DNA from: Desulfobacteraceae bacterium
GTDB lineage: Bacteria; Desulfobacterota; Desulfobacteria; Desulfobacterales; RPRI01
Length of the DNA stretch: 64,000 nucleotides
Direction of reading: 5' to 3'
Assembly: GCA_011391695.1 (NCBI GenBank)
Contig: JAABQB010000004.1
Coordinates: 18,483 to 82,482 of the forward strand
Part shown: piece after piece, positions 40,224 through 48,210 of the stretch
Layout: each line of letters opens with the position of its first letter
Numbering within the stretch: the stretch's first letter is position 1
The notes under the pieces: model-generated
The model's database searches: none
Told to the model about the DNA's origin: nothing
What the model saw: the letters and a program-made list of their open reading frames with translations, nothing else
Made by a program: the position numbers and the translations under genes

Positions 40224-41617
40224 GGTTTAATTTTATCTTTGAATATTTCATAGCTTAAAAGGATTTCAAGGCCATGCATCACCTGATTGTCTGACTGAAG
40301 TCCTTCAACTGTCAGGGGCCCCATCCTGTAATCCATCTCCCGGCTCTTCTTCTTTTTCAGGATATCTTTTTTATCCTTATCGGGTTTATTATCTGAATCC
40401 GGCTGGATATCTTTTCCCTTTCCGTCTTTCTTTTCATCAGAGGTTGCTCCAAGATGGTTTCTTAAATCCTTTTCTTTTATCGTGCCCTCATCATCATATA
40501 TGCTTTCGTCGCCAGGCGTTTTATGTCTTAAAACAATATCAGGTTCGATTCCTTTGGCCTGTATTGATCTTCCGTTTGGAGTGTAATATCTTGCAATTGT
40601 CAGCTTGAGGGCATAGCCGTCCCGCAATGTTTCAACGCTCTGAACAGATCCTTTCCCGAAAGAGGTTGTTCCTAAAATCAGAGCTCTTTTATGATCCTGA
40701 AGAGCTCCGGCTACTATTTCCGATGCACTTGCGCTTCCGCTGTTTATCAGGATAACCATTGGGTAGGTGCGTTTGACTTTATCCGGATGAGCAGTAAAGA
40801 TTCTTGAATTTTTTTTGAGACGCCCCTCTATGGAAAGAATTTTTCCTTCTTCAAGAAAAATGTCGGAAACCTTGATAGCCTGGGTTAAAAGGCCTCCCCC
40901 GTTATCCCGAAGATCGAGAATGAGTCCTTTCAGCGGGGTTGCCCCGGACTCCAGCTTTTCAAGAGTTTTAATAAAATCATCCGTAGTGTTGCCGGTAAAA
41001 TTTGTAATCCATATATATCCGTAACCCGGTTTGATGACCAAAGATTTTATGCTTTCAACAGGTATTATATCTCTCGTGAGTGTGAATTCAAGCGGTTCAG
41101 AAAGTCCTTCGCGTGCTACGGTTACGACAACGGATGTCCCTTTTGGCCCCCTCATTTTGCTGACAGCCTCACGCAGGTCCTTCGGAACAACACCGTTAAT
41201 TTTGATTATTCTATCCTTTGCTTTTATTCCTGCTTTAAATGCAGGAGTTCCTTCGATTGGCGATATTACTGTAACAAGTCCATTTTGCAATGTTATGTGA
41301 ATGCCAATGCCGGGAAATTCCCCTTCAGAATCAATCTGCAAATCTTCGTAGGCTTCAGGAGGAAGAAGAGATGAATGCGGGTCCAGGCTCTGAACCATGC
41401 CCTGTACGGCTTTTTGTATCAAATCTTTTGTGTCAACAGGGTCAACGTAATTGTTTTCTATTATATCAATTACATCGCTGAAAACTTTAAGTCCTTTGTA
41501 TGTCTCTTCGCTGCTCGCCGAAAGATCCCGGTAATAACCTGTCCCCAGAGTCAAAAAAACAGCTGCGATTACAACTGTCATCCAAAGTTTTATATGGCGA
41601 TTTTTCTTTAAGCTCAT
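40220..41617 (-). CDS. C-terminal processing protease, S41 family (CtpA-like)
   Basis: The 465-residue product has a signal/anchor helix (about 8-28), an N-terminal helical region (VFSDVIDIIENNYVDP) and a PDZ domain (about 85-170; GIGIHITLQNGLVTVISPIE, GTPAFKAGIKAKDRIIKING). The protease core shows LDLRDNGGGLLTQAI, the nucleophile Ser in LINSGSASASEIVAGALQDH and the catalytic Lys in TSFGKGSVQ. A Lys/Asp-rich low-complexity stretch (about 375-430) precedes the last 30 residues. It cleaves C-termini of periplasmic proteins, often peptidoglycan hydrolases. GAAGGAG precedes the ATG. The end is formed by the MITE at 40068-40223, so the native C-terminus may have been altered by a few residues. Confidence 0.93.
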   Translation of the reverse strand: MSLKKNRHIKLWMTVVIAAVFLTLGTGYYRDLSASSEETYKGLKVFSDVIDIIENNYVDPVDTKDLIQKAVQGMVQSLDPHSSLLPPEAYEDLQIDSEGEFPGIGIHITLQNGLVTVISPIEGTPAFKAGIKAKDRIIKINGVVPKDLREAVSKMRGPKGTSVVVTVAREGLSEPLEFTLTRDIIPVESIKSLVIKPGYGYIWITNFTGNTTDDFIKTLEKLESGATPLKGLILDLRDNGGGLLTQAIKVSDIFLEEGKILSIEGRLKKNSRIFTAHPDKVKRTYPMVILINSGSASASEIVAGALQDHKRALILGTTSFGKGSVQSVETLRDGYALKLTIARYYTPNGRSIQAKGIEPDIVLRHKTPGDESIYDDEGTIKEKDLRNHLGATSDEKKDGKGKDIQPDSDNKPDKDKKDILKKKKSREMDYRMGPLTVEGLQSDNQVMHGLEILLSYEIFKDKIKP

Positions 41618-41679
41618 TTTATACTCCTTCTATCCCTTCCTGATCCATTCGAGAGGATCAACGGGTCTCCCGTGGTCGT

Positions 41680-42999
41680 TCATTCGATAAGTTCCATGCT
41701 CAATGCCCTCGAGAGGGAGGCTTTCGAAATTTTAAAATCGTAAAGCGCGTTGAAATAATTTGTCATTGTTCTTGAAAGTAATGTCTGTGCATCAAGAACA
41801 TCTGTTGAAGTGGATATCTGTTCTTTATAGCGCTCCTGGCTTATTCTTAAATTTTCCTTTGCCTGTTCAGTTGCTTTCTGAACAGTTACAATGTTGCTTT
41901 CAGCCTCTTTTGTTTTAAGGAAATACTGCTTAACTTCGAGCCTGATTTTATCGATAATTTCATCCTTATTCAGCTTTGCCTGCTGAAGCTGACTTTTCTT
42001 CACTTTCTCTCCATAACAGGTTTTTCCCCATTCCCAGAAATTCCATGAGGCTAAAGCAGATATATTCCAGCTGTTGGGATCTGAAATTCCACTGCCCCCG
42101 TCAACGTCCCAGTCTGTTCCGCGCTGATAGCGGGTTCCTGAGAGAGTTACGGTCGGGTAGTAATCTTTTTTTGCAAGCGCCACCTCTTTTTCCGCCATTT
42201 CAATTTGAAGATCCGCCAATTTTATTTCAAGACGATTCTTTTCGGCAAGATCGATATAATAACCAAGCTCCTTTGCAAGCGGTGTATAATCAAGTACATC
42301 CTCAAGAACAACAGAGGCATTGACATGCCTTCTTAAAATATTGTTGAAATCCGCTTTTGCAACTTCCAGGTTGTTCCTTGCGATAGTAAGATCCTGGCGG
42401 GAATTGGCCAGTTCGACCTGTGACTTAAGCAGATCATTCAGCGGAGTCATTCCGACTTCGTAAAAAGATTTTGCCACGTTTTCATGAGACAAAAGCAGGG
42501 TAACAGTATCTTCCAGCACGCTTTGAATTTTAATTGCCTTTAAAACAGAAAAATATGCCCTGCTGGCTTGATAAATAATATCAAGACGAACAAATTTCTC
42601 GTTTAAGTCTGCCGCATCGAGTCCGAGGCCGGCAAGCCTATAGCTGTTTAATATGGAAAATCCCGCAAAAAGAGGCTGTGTAACAGACGCAGCGAAAACA
42701 TACTCGTCTTCCGGAGTTGTTATACCGAGCAGGCGGTTTGAAATTTCCTCGTAATTATGCTTGTACTGGTACGCTGCGTTAAATGTCGGGAAGAAATTCG
42801 CTCTCGAAGCGTTTTTTGCTGCGGTTGCGGCATTAATTTTTTCTTTTGCCTTCAACAGTCCAATATTATTGTTGATTGCCGTTTGGATTGTTTTTTCAAG
42901 AGAAAAAACCTCAGGGGTTTCACCTGCTTTTGAAGCTGAAGAAAAAAGAAGAATGATTCCAATAATAAAAACAACAAATTGCAGATTAGCTTTAGTCAT
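41680..42999 (-). CDS. TolC-family outer-membrane efflux protein
   Basis: The product has about 439 residues: a signal peptide (about 1-28; LQFVVFIIGIILLFSSASKA), then two OEP repeats. Repeat 1 includes FSLEKTIQTAINNNIGLLKA and NAAYQYKHNYEEISNRLLGI. Repeat 2 includes YYIDLAEKNRLEIKLADLQI and VALAKKDYYPTVTLSGTRYQ. Long helices and short beta segments predict a trimeric channel-tunnel. No inner-membrane pump or adaptor gene is adjacent, so its transporter partner is encoded elsewhere. A GTG at 43008 is possible in frame; I chose the ATG at 42999. Neither has a clear SD. It is possibly co-transcribed with ctpA (62-bp gap). Confidence 0.9.
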   Translation of the reverse strand: MTKANLQFVVFIIGIILLFSSASKAGETPEVFSLEKTIQTAINNNIGLLKAKEKINAATAAKNASRANFFPTFNAAYQYKHNYEEISNRLLGITTPEDEYVFAASVTQPLFAGFSILNSYRLAGLGLDAADLNEKFVRLDIIYQASRAYFSVLKAIKIQSVLEDTVTLLLSHENVAKSFYEVGMTPLNDLLKSQVELANSRQDLTIARNNLEVAKADFNNILRRHVNASVVLEDVLDYTPLAKELGYYIDLAEKNRLEIKLADLQIEMAEKEVALAKKDYYPTVTLSGTRYQRGTDWDVDGGSGISDPNSWNISALASWNFWEWGKTCYGEKVKKSQLQQAKLNKDEIIDKIRLEVKQYFLKTKEAESNIVTVQKATEQAKENLRISQERYKEQISTSTDVLDAQTLLSRTMTNYFNALYDFKISKASLSRALSMELIE

Positions 43000-43036
43000 T
43001 TTATACACGGAGTTTATATTCCTTTTAGAGTTTTGG

Positions 43037-43065
43037 TTGACCCGTTCATAATTAATTGCTATTTA
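43037..43065 (+). promoter_or_regulatory. Sigma-70-type promoter facing a small RNA or the pyrE leader
   Basis: TTGACC (43037-43042), exactly 17 bp, then TATTTA (43060-43065). The predicted start is about 43072, at the base of the first hairpin of the candidate RNA. The strand is opposite to the tolC-like gene upstream. Confidence 0.5.
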
Positions 43066-43070
43066 AAATT

Positions 43071-43160
43071 GAGCCCGAAGGAATGCTTTAAGAGTTTTCC
43101 TTGCTCAAAGCCTCTGCCGATCCCATAAAAGCTTCTTCCTTTTCGGTGGGGGCTTTTTTA
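43071..43160 (+). ncRNA. Candidate 90-nt structured small RNA or pyrE leader attenuator
   Basis: Hairpin 1 (43071-43106): GAGC/GCTC plus AAGGAA/TTCCTT, with a CCG bulge and a 13-base loop. Hairpin 2 (43107-43156): a continuous 14-bp stem (43107-43120 with 43143-43156, including three G-U pairs) with a 22-base loop, followed by T residues to 43159. The second hairpin is a convincing intrinsic terminator. A well-spaced promoter ends 6 bp upstream. There is no ORF of useful length. pyrE starts 174 bp after the terminator, so it could be an independent sRNA or an attenuated pyrE leader. It does not match 6S, SRP, tmRNA or RNase P features I know. Confidence 0.5.
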
Positions 43161-43220
43161 TATCTTAAGAGCCTGATAAAATCAATAGTTTGTTGTTATT
43201 TGTGTAAAAATAAGGACTAA

Positions 43221-43310
43221 AGGGGCCAAGGGTTCAAGGATTCAAGGATTCAAGTGAACAAAAATTGGGTTCCAGGATTCCAGGATTGAAGGGGGCTGGG
43301 ATTCAAATGA
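43221..43310. repeat. 8-bp-periodic TTC arrays upstream of pyrE
   Basis: TTC at 43233, 43241 and 43249 (AAGGGTTC, AAGGATTC, AAGGATTC), and again at 43270, 43278, (43286 as TTG) and 43302. The 8-bp spacing matches the arrays at 11283 and 35171. It lies between the candidate RNA terminator and pyrE. Confidence 0.75.
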
Positions 43311-43333
43311 AAATATAGAGGAGCGCGTGTTTA

Positions 43334-43903
43334 ATGAAACAGGAACTTGTCGATTTGATTTGCCGGAAATCTTTTAAGTACAGCGAGGAGCCGGTATTTA
43401 AACTTGTGTCGGGCAGGATGAGCAATTTCTATGTTAACTGCAAACCGGTTACACTCAGTCCGAGAGGCATGTTTCTTGCCGGACATCTTGTTTTTGACGA
43501 GATTAAGGATCTGAATGTTGCCGGCGTGGGAGGACTTACTTTTGGCGCAGATCCGATAGCGGTTGCAACTGCCTTTGCATCAGAGCTGAAAGAAAAACCT
43601 GTGAATGCCTTTTCCATCAGAAAAACAATGAAAGATCACGGCATAATAAGGTGGATAGAAGGAGATTTGGCGAAGGGAGACAGGGTTGTAATAATAGATG
43701 ATGTTGCAACTACCGGAGGTTCAACAATAAAGGCTATTGAGAGAGCCCGTTCAGAAGGCATGGAGGTTATTAAGGCCGTGATACTTGTTGACCGGCAGGA
43801 AGGCGGCGTTGAGAATATCAAAAAACATGTTGAAGATGTTACATCAATTGTTACAAGGGATGAGCTTATGAAACACTGGAGGGTAATAAATAAACCCGGA
43901 TAG
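43334..43903 (+). CDS. pyrE: Orotate phosphoribosyltransferase
   Basis: The 189-residue enzyme joins orotate to PRPP, forming OMP in pyrimidine synthesis. It shows [20 protein letters not shown] (substrate loop), [20 protein letters not shown], the [11 protein letters not shown] flexible loop and the PRPP-binding motif [20 protein letters not shown]. Length is at the short end of the family. GAGGAG lies about 12 bp before the ATG. It is a single gene, convergent with queD (14-bp gap). If the structure at 43071-43160 is a leader attenuator it would regulate this gene. Confidence 0.95.
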   Translation: MKQELVDLICRKSFKYSEEPVFKLVSGRMSNFYVNCKPVTLSPRGMFLAGHLVFDEIKDLNVAGVGGLTFGADPIAVATAFASELKEKPVNAFSIRKTMKDHGIIRWIEGDLAKGDRVVIIDDVATTGGSTIKAIERARSEGMEVIKAVILVDRQEGGVENIKKHVEDVTSIVTRDELMKHWRVINKPG

Positions 43904-43917
43904 ATTCCAGATGGAAA

Positions 43918-44289
43918 CTAAAAACATCTGTATGTTGCACAGGCATCATCCGATTCCCAGGCTGTAACGCTTGATACCTTTATTAGAGGATCGTCAATCT
44001 TTTCCTGTAATTCCTTAGCGATTTTCATTGCTATAATTTCAGAGGATGGATTGGCGCCTTTAAACCACTCCAGTTCATTTAGAAATTTGTGATCAAGGTC
44101 CGCCATTATTTCTGAAACGTGTTTTTTAATCTGTCCAAAATCCATAATAACCCCGGCGTCATTTAACTTGTCACCCTTCACACAGACTTCTATTTTCCAG
44201 TTATGGCCATGCAGGTTTTCGCATTTTGCTGCTACAAGTTTAAGCTGATGCGCCGCTGAAAAATGATTTAATACTTTTAGTTCAAACAT
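43918..44289 (-). CDS. queD: 6-carboxy-5,6,7,8-tetrahydropterin synthase
   Basis: The 123-residue enzyme has the zinc site His in FSAAHQL and the pair in CENLHGHNWKIEV, the catalytic Cys23 (AAKCENLHGH), VIMDFGQIKKHV, DHKFLNEL and the closing TAWESDDACATYR (Glu anchor of the pterin). It makes carboxytetrahydropterin from dihydroneopterin triphosphate, the first committed step toward queuosine after GTP cyclohydrolase. It lies 16 bp downstream of dnaJ on the same strand, so it is probably co-transcribed. No other queuosine gene is nearby. Confidence 0.94.
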   Translation of the reverse strand: MFELKVLNHFSAAHQLKLVAAKCENLHGHNWKIEVCVKGDKLNDAGVIMDFGQIKKHVSEIMADLDHKFLNELEWFKGANPSSEIIAMKIAKELQEKIDDPLIKVSSVTAWESDDACATYRCF

Positions 44290-44305
44290 GGTGATATGCC
44301 CTTTT

Positions 44306-45421
44306 CTAATTGGCAGAACTTCCTGAACCGCTCTTAAGGATGTTTCTTAATTTATTGGATAATTTGTTTGTTTCCAGTTTGGCAAATTCCTGCAGGAGAG
44401 ATTCCTGTTTTTTTGTCAGGTTTGTTGGCGTCTTTATAGCTATTTGAATAATAAGATCTCCCCGCCCGTTATGTCTTAAGTGGGGAATGCCTTCACTCTG
44501 CAAACGTATCAAATCTCCAGGTTGTGTTCCTTTAGGAATCTCGACGGATTTTTTGCCGTTTAGAGTCGAAACGGTTAACTTGTCGCCAAGCGCGGCCTGA
44601 ACGAATGAGATCGGAATTCTGCAGTAAACATCATTTTCATGCCGTTCAAAGAATTCATGCGGCTCAACCTGTACAAATACATACAGGTCTCCGCTGGAGG
44701 CTCCATGGGCGCCCGTTTCTCCCTCTCCGGTGAGGCGTAACCGTGATCCGGAATCTACTCCTGCCGGGATCTTGACGGAGACTTTTTTATTAACGATAAC
44801 CTGTCCGGCGCCCCGGCAATTCTTACATGGATTAGGTATTGTCTGCCCGGCCCCTCTGCAGTAATGGCAAGTTGTTCTTACTGTGAAGAAGCCCTGGTTT
44901 CGTGATAGCTGTCCTGAGCCGCGGCAATGACGGCAGGTTTCAGGATGAGATCCGGGTTCGCTGCGGGTTCCCTTGCATACGGAACAAACCTCTTTTTTTT
45001 CAAGGTTTATCTCCTTTTCGATACCAAAAGCAGCTTCCATAAAGCTGAGAGTCAGGTCATAACGAAGATCCGCGCCTCTTTGAGATCTGCTTTGTGAACG
45101 TCTCCCGTTTCCGAATCCAAAAAAACCTTCAAAAATATCACTGAAGCTGGAGAATATGTCTTCAAAGCCGCCAAATCCTGAAAAACCGGAACCTTCAAGA
45201 CCCTGATGCCCGTACTGATCATAAATAGCCTTTTTTTGGGGATCATGAAGAACTTCATATGCTTCTGCAGCTTCCTTGAATTTTTCTTCCGACTCCTTGT
45301 CGTCAGGATTTCTGTCAGGATGGTATTTTAATGCGAGTTTTCGGTAAACGGTTTTTAATTCTTCAGGAGTCGCATTCCGGGCAACGCCCAGAATTTCATA
45401 GTAATCACGTTTATTTGCCAT
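44306..45421 (-). CDS. dnaJ: Chaperone protein DnaJ
   Basis: The product has 371 residues. The J domain (about 1-70) has the HPD motif in [17 protein letters not shown] Gly/Phe-rich linker follows ([20 protein letters not shown]). The zinc-finger region has four CxxCxGxG repeats ([32 protein letters not shown]; the first is imperfect). C-terminal peptide-binding domains follow ([20 protein letters not shown]). It is a co-chaperone of DnaK. dnaK and grpE are not in the window, so this is a detached copy or a paralogue. No strong SD is visible before the ATG. Confidence 0.95.
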   Translation of the reverse strand: MANKRDYYEILGVARNATPEELKTVYRKLALKYHPDRNPDDKESEEKFKEAAEAYEVLHDPQKKAIYDQYGHQGLEGSGFSGFGGFEDIFSSFSDIFEGFFGFGNGRRSQSRSQRGADLRYDLTLSFMEAAFGIEKEINLEKKEVCSVCKGTRSEPGSHPETCRHCRGSGQLSRNQGFFTVRTTCHYCRGAGQTIPNPCKNCRGAGQVIVNKKVSVKIPAGVDSGSRLRLTGEGETGAHGASSGDLYVFVQVEPHEFFERHENDVYCRIPISFVQAALGDKLTVSTLNGKKSVEIPKGTQPGDLIRLQSEGIPHLRHNGRGDLIIQIAIKTPTNLTKKQESLLQEFAKLETNKLSNKLRNILKSGSGSSAN

Positions 45422-45622
45422 TTGTTTTCCGTAGCAGATTAAATATTAAGAACCATAAATATGTTGTTTTTGCAAAAACCCATAGCTTTTGAAAATAATA
45501 TTCTAAAATAATGCCGAAAAAAAGTATGTCAACGCTATAACCGCTCTGAAGCCGGAATTTGGAACAGATACAGTACAGGCTTACAGAAACCTGCTGACTC
45601 TTTTAATAAGCCGTCGTCATTA
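45422..45622. other. Spacer between dnaJ and the MFS gene
   Basis: No gene, heat-shock promoter or CIRCE-type inverted repeat was recognised here. It is A+T-rich near dnaJ. The dnaJ promoter should lie in this interval, but I cannot place it. Confidence 0.25.
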
Positions 45623-46849
45623 TCATGGATCATGTACTGCTGCATGTCCTGAAACCAAATCAGCGCTCTCTTCTTTGTCAAAATGTTTGCCGTAACGAGT
45701 ACAAAGGAAAAAGAGTATAATTCCGAATACCATTATCACGGTCCCCAGATAAAATGCCTGACGAAGCCGGAACATATCCATGATCAGGCCGGCAGCCAGT
45801 GAACCTGTCAGCATTCCGGAACTGTGAGCGGTTGTGATAAGAGCCATTACAGACCCCATTGAGTCAGTCTCTTTTCCTTTCAATACCGCAAGAGCCATAA
45901 GAGCCGGCATGGAAAAACCCCCTCCAACACCAAAAAGAACACTGGCAAATAAAAGATGAAAAAAACTGCCGGATCTTGCGAAAACAATCATGGAAAAACA
46001 TATTACAATTCCTCCGGTAATAACAAGTATCCGCTTGTTGAATTTATCAGCCGCTATTCCCATTGGTGTGTGCAGTAAGCCGCTGATAAAAACCCCAAGT
46101 GTTACCAATATCCCGGTTAAAACGCTGGAGAGATGAAATTCAAGGCTTGATAAGACTGGCAGAAAGGACCAGATTATTCCGATTGATGCCGTATAGGCAA
46201 ACCGGAATATAAAAAGGCCTATCAAAACTCTATCATTAATCAAATGTTTCCATGCTATCGGCGGCTTCGGGGATGAAACGGTTTTTTCAGAGCATGTAGA
46301 AGGAAGAAATATCTGGCTTGTTAAAAATGCTGTGAAAGAGAGAATCCCCATGCAGACAAAGGCCGTATTTAGGCTGAAACTATCTTTAATGAGTCCACCA
46401 ATCAATGGGCCAAGGCTTAAACCAAAGAACATGGACATATTAAACATGCCCATGACTGCGCCTTCCTTTCCTTTCGGTGTTATATCTCCTACATAGGCCT
46501 GACTGACAGGCAATATCATTGCCGAGGCAATGCCCTGGATAAAGCGTATTATGATAAGCGAATCAACACTTGTTGAGAAAAGAAACGCTATGGATACAAT
46601 AGTATAGGCAATAAGGCCGGCCGAAATTAAGGGTTTTCGCCCCTTTGTATCTGACAGCCTTCCAAAATAAGGTAAAAAAAAGGTTCTTGATAGAGAAAAG
46701 GCTCCGAATATAAGCCCTATGTATAATCCGCTTGCACCAAGATCATGCGCATAAACAGGCAATAAAGGGACGACTATTCCAACGCCTGTCACGGCCGTAA
46801 ATATGGAAAAAAAGAGAGTGCCAAAGATTTTTTTATCCAGCAAATGCAT
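45623..46849 (-). CDS. Major facilitator superfamily transporter
   Basis: The 408-residue product has about 12 membrane helices. The N-half loop motif reads FLPYFGRLSDTKGRKPLISA (MFS motif A, G-x3-D-x2-GR-x-P), with FIQGIASAMILPVSQAYVGD in the fourth and fifth helices (antiporter motif C region), and a second-half copy around PMGIAADKFNKRILVITGG. It belongs to the DHA1-type multidrug or sugar-efflux branch, but the substrate is unknown. It is a lone gene; the closest same-strand neighbour is the remnant response regulator at 46978. No SD is obvious at the ATG. Confidence 0.88.
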   Translation of the reverse strand: MHLLDKKIFGTLFFSIFTAVTGVGIVVPLLPVYAHDLGASGLYIGLIFGAFSLSRTFFLPYFGRLSDTKGRKPLISAGLIAYTIVSIAFLFSTSVDSLIIIRFIQGIASAMILPVSQAYVGDITPKGKEGAVMGMFNMSMFFGLSLGPLIGGLIKDSFSLNTAFVCMGILSFTAFLTSQIFLPSTCSEKTVSSPKPPIAWKHLINDRVLIGLFIFRFAYTASIGIIWSFLPVLSSLEFHLSSVLTGILVTLGVFISGLLHTPMGIAADKFNKRILVITGGIVICFSMIVFARSGSFFHLLFASVLFGVGGGFSMPALMALAVLKGKETDSMGSVMALITTAHSSGMLTGSLAAGLIMDMFRLRQAFYLGTVIMVFGIILFFLCTRYGKHFDKEESADLVSGHAAVHDP

Positions 46850-46977
46850 AAAAGTGATCGATTCTTTGTATTAAAATCATTGGCATAAATGCAACTGGCC
46901 GACTGAAACGATAAAATAGAGATAGAAACTATCCTAAAATCTGCCATTGTCAATAGCATATTAAATTTCTGTTTCAT

Positions 46978-47138
46978 GATATCCAGAATCACCACATCGA
47001 CAGATTTTTCCCGGATGAGATTAATGGCCTGCTTTCCGGAAGGGCAATGTACGGCTGGTAAACGAGCATGGACAACCGATCGGTCAAAATCTGGGCAAAA
47101 GCGACTTCATCATCTACTATCAGTATCTCTGGTTTCAT
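46978..47138 (-). pseudogene. Broken response-regulator receiver gene
   Basis: From the ATG at 47138 the frame reads MKPEILIVDDEVAFAQILTD, the start of a receiver domain with its acidic pair, and continues to YIALP near 47045. There the reading must shift frame to recover GKQAINLIREKSVDVVILDI, the strand ending in the phosphoacceptor Asp (codon 46981-46983). After that the homology ends. So there is one frameshift and a 3' truncation. It lies 54 bp beyond the degenerate kinase gene and on the same strand, as a decayed last member of the SulP/signalling operon. The remainder of the 46850-47192 gap shows no gene. Confidence 0.75.
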
Positions 47139-47192
47139 AAAAAACTCCCTTGACAGCGACAGGCATGCCGGCCTTTGCCCTGAAAGAATTTT

Positions 47193-47846
47193 TTATTTTG
47201 CCGCGGATCGATTTAGCGTGATAATCATCTCCCCTGAGGCCGGATTTACCGTCGCTTCTGCGCCGACCAGAGTCAGCAGTTCTTGATCTTTCTGACTTGT
47301 GAAAGTGTCAGACCATTGGCCTGCCGGTCCTTTGATCCGGATGCATGCTCCTCCGGCTGCCGGCTCAATGGTGATGTTAATAGTCCCGCCCCGTGACGTT
47401 TCCAAGGCTGTTACTTTGTCCAGGCAGCGCCACATCAGTTGCTGGAGGGCAAAGGGCGCCGTTTTCACTGTAAGGCTATCGGCCGGTGGTGCCATGGTCA
47501 AAGCAACCCCCCGCATTGCGGCCATTCGCGACGCAACCCCCAGGGTCAGTTCAACGGCCTTCTCTAAAACAATATCTGCCGTTGTTTCATCCGTACTATG
47601 GGCAAAGCGGTTCAGGTTTGTTATAATTGTGTCTCCCCTGCGAATCTGGGCTTTGACGGCCTGAGCGGCCGCCATCAAACGCGCAGGGTCAATCGTCCGC
47701 CCCCTCCTGGCGGCGAGGTCCAACAAGTCTTCAATCAGGCCTGCGTTTTCATTAACGACGGCCAGCACGTTTTTCAGTTCGTGGGAACAAGAAGCCGTGA
47801 CTGCGCCAAAAAACCGAAGTTCATGAACGCCATTTGATTCTGTCAT
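47193..47846 (-). CDS. Degenerate histidine-kinase-like protein (HisKA plus eroded ATPase)
   Basis: The product has about 217 residues. The dimerisation helix contains FFGAVTASCSHELKNVLAVV, with the phospho-accepting His in SHELKN. The following ATPase-like half is shrunken. The N-box region reads LQQLMWRCLDKVTALETSRG, lacking the Asn-x3-Asn pattern, and the G1/G2 glycine boxes are not recognisable. There are no sensor or membrane segments. It may be a phosphotransfer or scaffold protein for the neighbouring receiver rather than an ATP-using kinase. GAGG is placed 5 bases before the ATG at 47846; 47861 would also be in frame. It lies 7 bp after the single-receiver gene. Confidence 0.75.
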   Translation of the reverse strand: MTESNGVHELRFFGAVTASCSHELKNVLAVVNENAGLIEDLLDLAARRGRTIDPARLMAAAQAVKAQIRRGDTIITNLNRFAHSTDETTADIVLEKAVELTLGVASRMAAMRGVALTMAPPADSLTVKTAPFALQQLMWRCLDKVTALETSRGGTINITIEPAAGGACIRIKGPAGQWSDTFTSQKDQELLTLVGAEATVNPASGEMIITLNRSAAK

Positions 47847-47853
47847 AGATACC

Positions 47854-48210
47854 TCATGCACAAACCAAAGCGATTTTGGTGATTAACTCTTCGATATCCA
47901 CGGGTTTGAAGAGATAGTTATCCTGCCCGAATTCTTCAATGATAGTCTTGAAATCCTGCTCCGAACCGTAGCCGGTCATAAAAATAAACTTCATATGAGG
48001 GCAGCAAGCCTGAAGGCTTTTTTTGAGTTCAAAGCCGCCTATCCGAGGCATTTTTATGTCAAGGACAGCTACATCAAAGTCCTTGATTGCTGTCTGCTTA
48101 AGAGCGTCTTTGCTGCTGGTAGCCCATTCGGCCTCGATGCCACGCAGCCTGAGTCTTTCACAAATCGTCGAAACCAATTCCTGTTCATCGTCAACCAACA
48201 GTATCCGCAT
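47854..48210 (-). CDS. Single-domain response regulator (receiver only)
   Basis: The product has about 118 residues, a complete receiver and nothing else: MRILLVDDEQELVSTICERL (acidic pair), AVLDIKMPRIGGFEL (phospho-Asp), FIFMTGYGSE (Thr switch) and LFKPVDIEELI (Lys). With no output domain, it should relay phosphate or act by protein contact. AAAGGAG lies 7 bases before the ATG at 48210; longer in-frame starts run into the upstream kinase gene. It overlaps the kinase 3' end by 20 bp, so translation is probably coupled. Its closest look-alike in the window is the receiver of the 49966 fusion gene and the pseudogene at 46978. Confidence 0.92.
   Translation of the reverse strand: MRILLVDDEQELVSTICERLRLRGIEAEWATSSKDALKQTAIKDFDVAVLDIKMPRIGGFELKKSLQACCPHMKFIFMTGYGSEQDFKTIIEEFGQDNYLFKPVDIEELITKIALVCA

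Noticed and set aside
43071..43160. 6S RNA, SRP RNA or tmRNA identity for the structured RNA candidate.
   Set aside because: It lacks the SRP tetraloop/symmetric loop, the large open bubble of 6S RNA and any tRNA-like ends; it is also too short for 6S or tmRNA.
46789..46995. A 68-codon leftward frame beginning VILDIMKQKF.
   Set aside because: Its first residues are the tail of the broken receiver gene. The remainder runs into the MFS gene and is not a separate gene.
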